Shown: one piece after another, positions 6,297-6,343 of the stretch
Layout of the letters: every line of letters begins with the position of its first letter
Numbering within the stretch: the stretch's first letter is position 1
Source of the DNA: an uncultured Lutibacter sp.
GTDB taxonomy: Bacteria > Bacteroidota > Bacteroidia > Flavobacteriales > Flavobacteriaceae
Direction: 5' to 3'
NCBI GenBank assembly: GCA_913061425.1
Contig: CAJXUO010000085.1
Coordinates: forward strand, 1-6,343
DNA: 6,343 nucleotides
Position numbers and translations under genes: made by a program
Notes under the pieces: model-generated
What the model saw: only the letters and a program-made list of their open reading frames with translations
What the model was told of the DNA's origin: nothing
The model's database searches: none

Positions 6297-6343
6297 CTGT
6301 CTCTTATACACATCTCCGAGCCCACGAGACCTCTCTACATCTC
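6297..6343 (+). other. Illumina Nextera adapter contamination
   Basis: Bases 6297-6315 are CTGTCTCTTATACACATCT, the 19-bp Tn5 mosaic end used for Nextera tagmentation. Bases 6316-6330 (CCGAGCCCACGAGAC) are the read-2 transposon adapter. Bases 6331-6338 (CTCTCTAC) sit exactly at the i7 index position and, from memory, equal index N707. Bases 6339-6343 (ATCTC) begin the P7 sequence. The whole 47-base tail is therefore library sequence left on the contig end, not genome. It should be trimmed, and any feature touching it stops at 6296. Confidence 0.98.

Noticed and set aside
5529..6311. Reading RlmF as a full 260-aa protein with a GTG start at 6311
   Set aside because: The first five codons lie in the Nextera mosaic end; family members have about 35-40 more N-terminal residues.
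6297..6315. A genuine Tn5/IS50-type transposon end
   Set aside because: It is followed directly by the Nextera read-2 adapter, an 8-base index and the start of P7, which marks it as library sequence.

Overview
The window is AT-rich DNA from a member of the Bacteroidota, most likely a flavobacterium. This rests on the Bacteroidota-type -7 promoter element TAnnTTTG, seen as TATATTTG before two genes. It also rests on a secretory leader ending in Ser-Tyr-Ser-Gln, an SPII lipoprotein, and a propeller/Y_Y_Y sensor kinase of the LytS type, all common in that phylum. Genus and species cannot be read from this sequence. Both ends look like ends of an assembled contig: both outermost genes are truncated, and the last 47 bases are Illumina Nextera adapter, not genome.

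Layout: (1) 2-628 (+) is the C-terminal half of a class V PLP-dependent cysteine desulfurase (NifS/IscS-like). (2) 629-800 is a regulatory intergenic region with a T-tract, a 12-bp direct repeat at a 21-bp period, a near-perfect 20-bp palindrome and an embedded TATATTTG element. (3) 801-1883 (+) is an uncharacterised 360-aa lipoprotein whose middle resembles the layout of DUF4347/caspase-like domains but lacks the usual catalytic His and Cys. (4) 1884-2019 holds a strong intrinsic terminator and the promoter of the next operon. (5) 2020-4740 and 4747-5499 (+) encode a two-component system six bases apart: a periplasmic beta-propeller plus Y_Y_Y sensor kinase with a LytS-type His-kinase module, and a LytTR response regulator. 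(6) 5529-6296 (-) is a convergent, 5'-truncated 23S rRNA m6A1618 methyltransferase (rlmF). (7) 6297-6343 is the adapter.

Working together: the kinase would sense an unknown periplasmic signal and phosphorylate Asp55 of the regulator, whose LytTR domain would bind DNA. LytTR proteins bind paired direct repeats about two helical turns apart. The only such pair I found lies just upstream of the promoter of the adjacent lipoprotein gene, so the lipoprotein may be a target of, or an accessory to, this system. That link is inference. The cysteine desulfurase and RlmF are ordinary housekeeping genes. I see no defence system, mobile element, CRISPR array or RNA gene. The points most worth follow-up are the lipoprotein and its operator-like upstream region, and the adapter artefact that creates a false N-terminus for rlmF.
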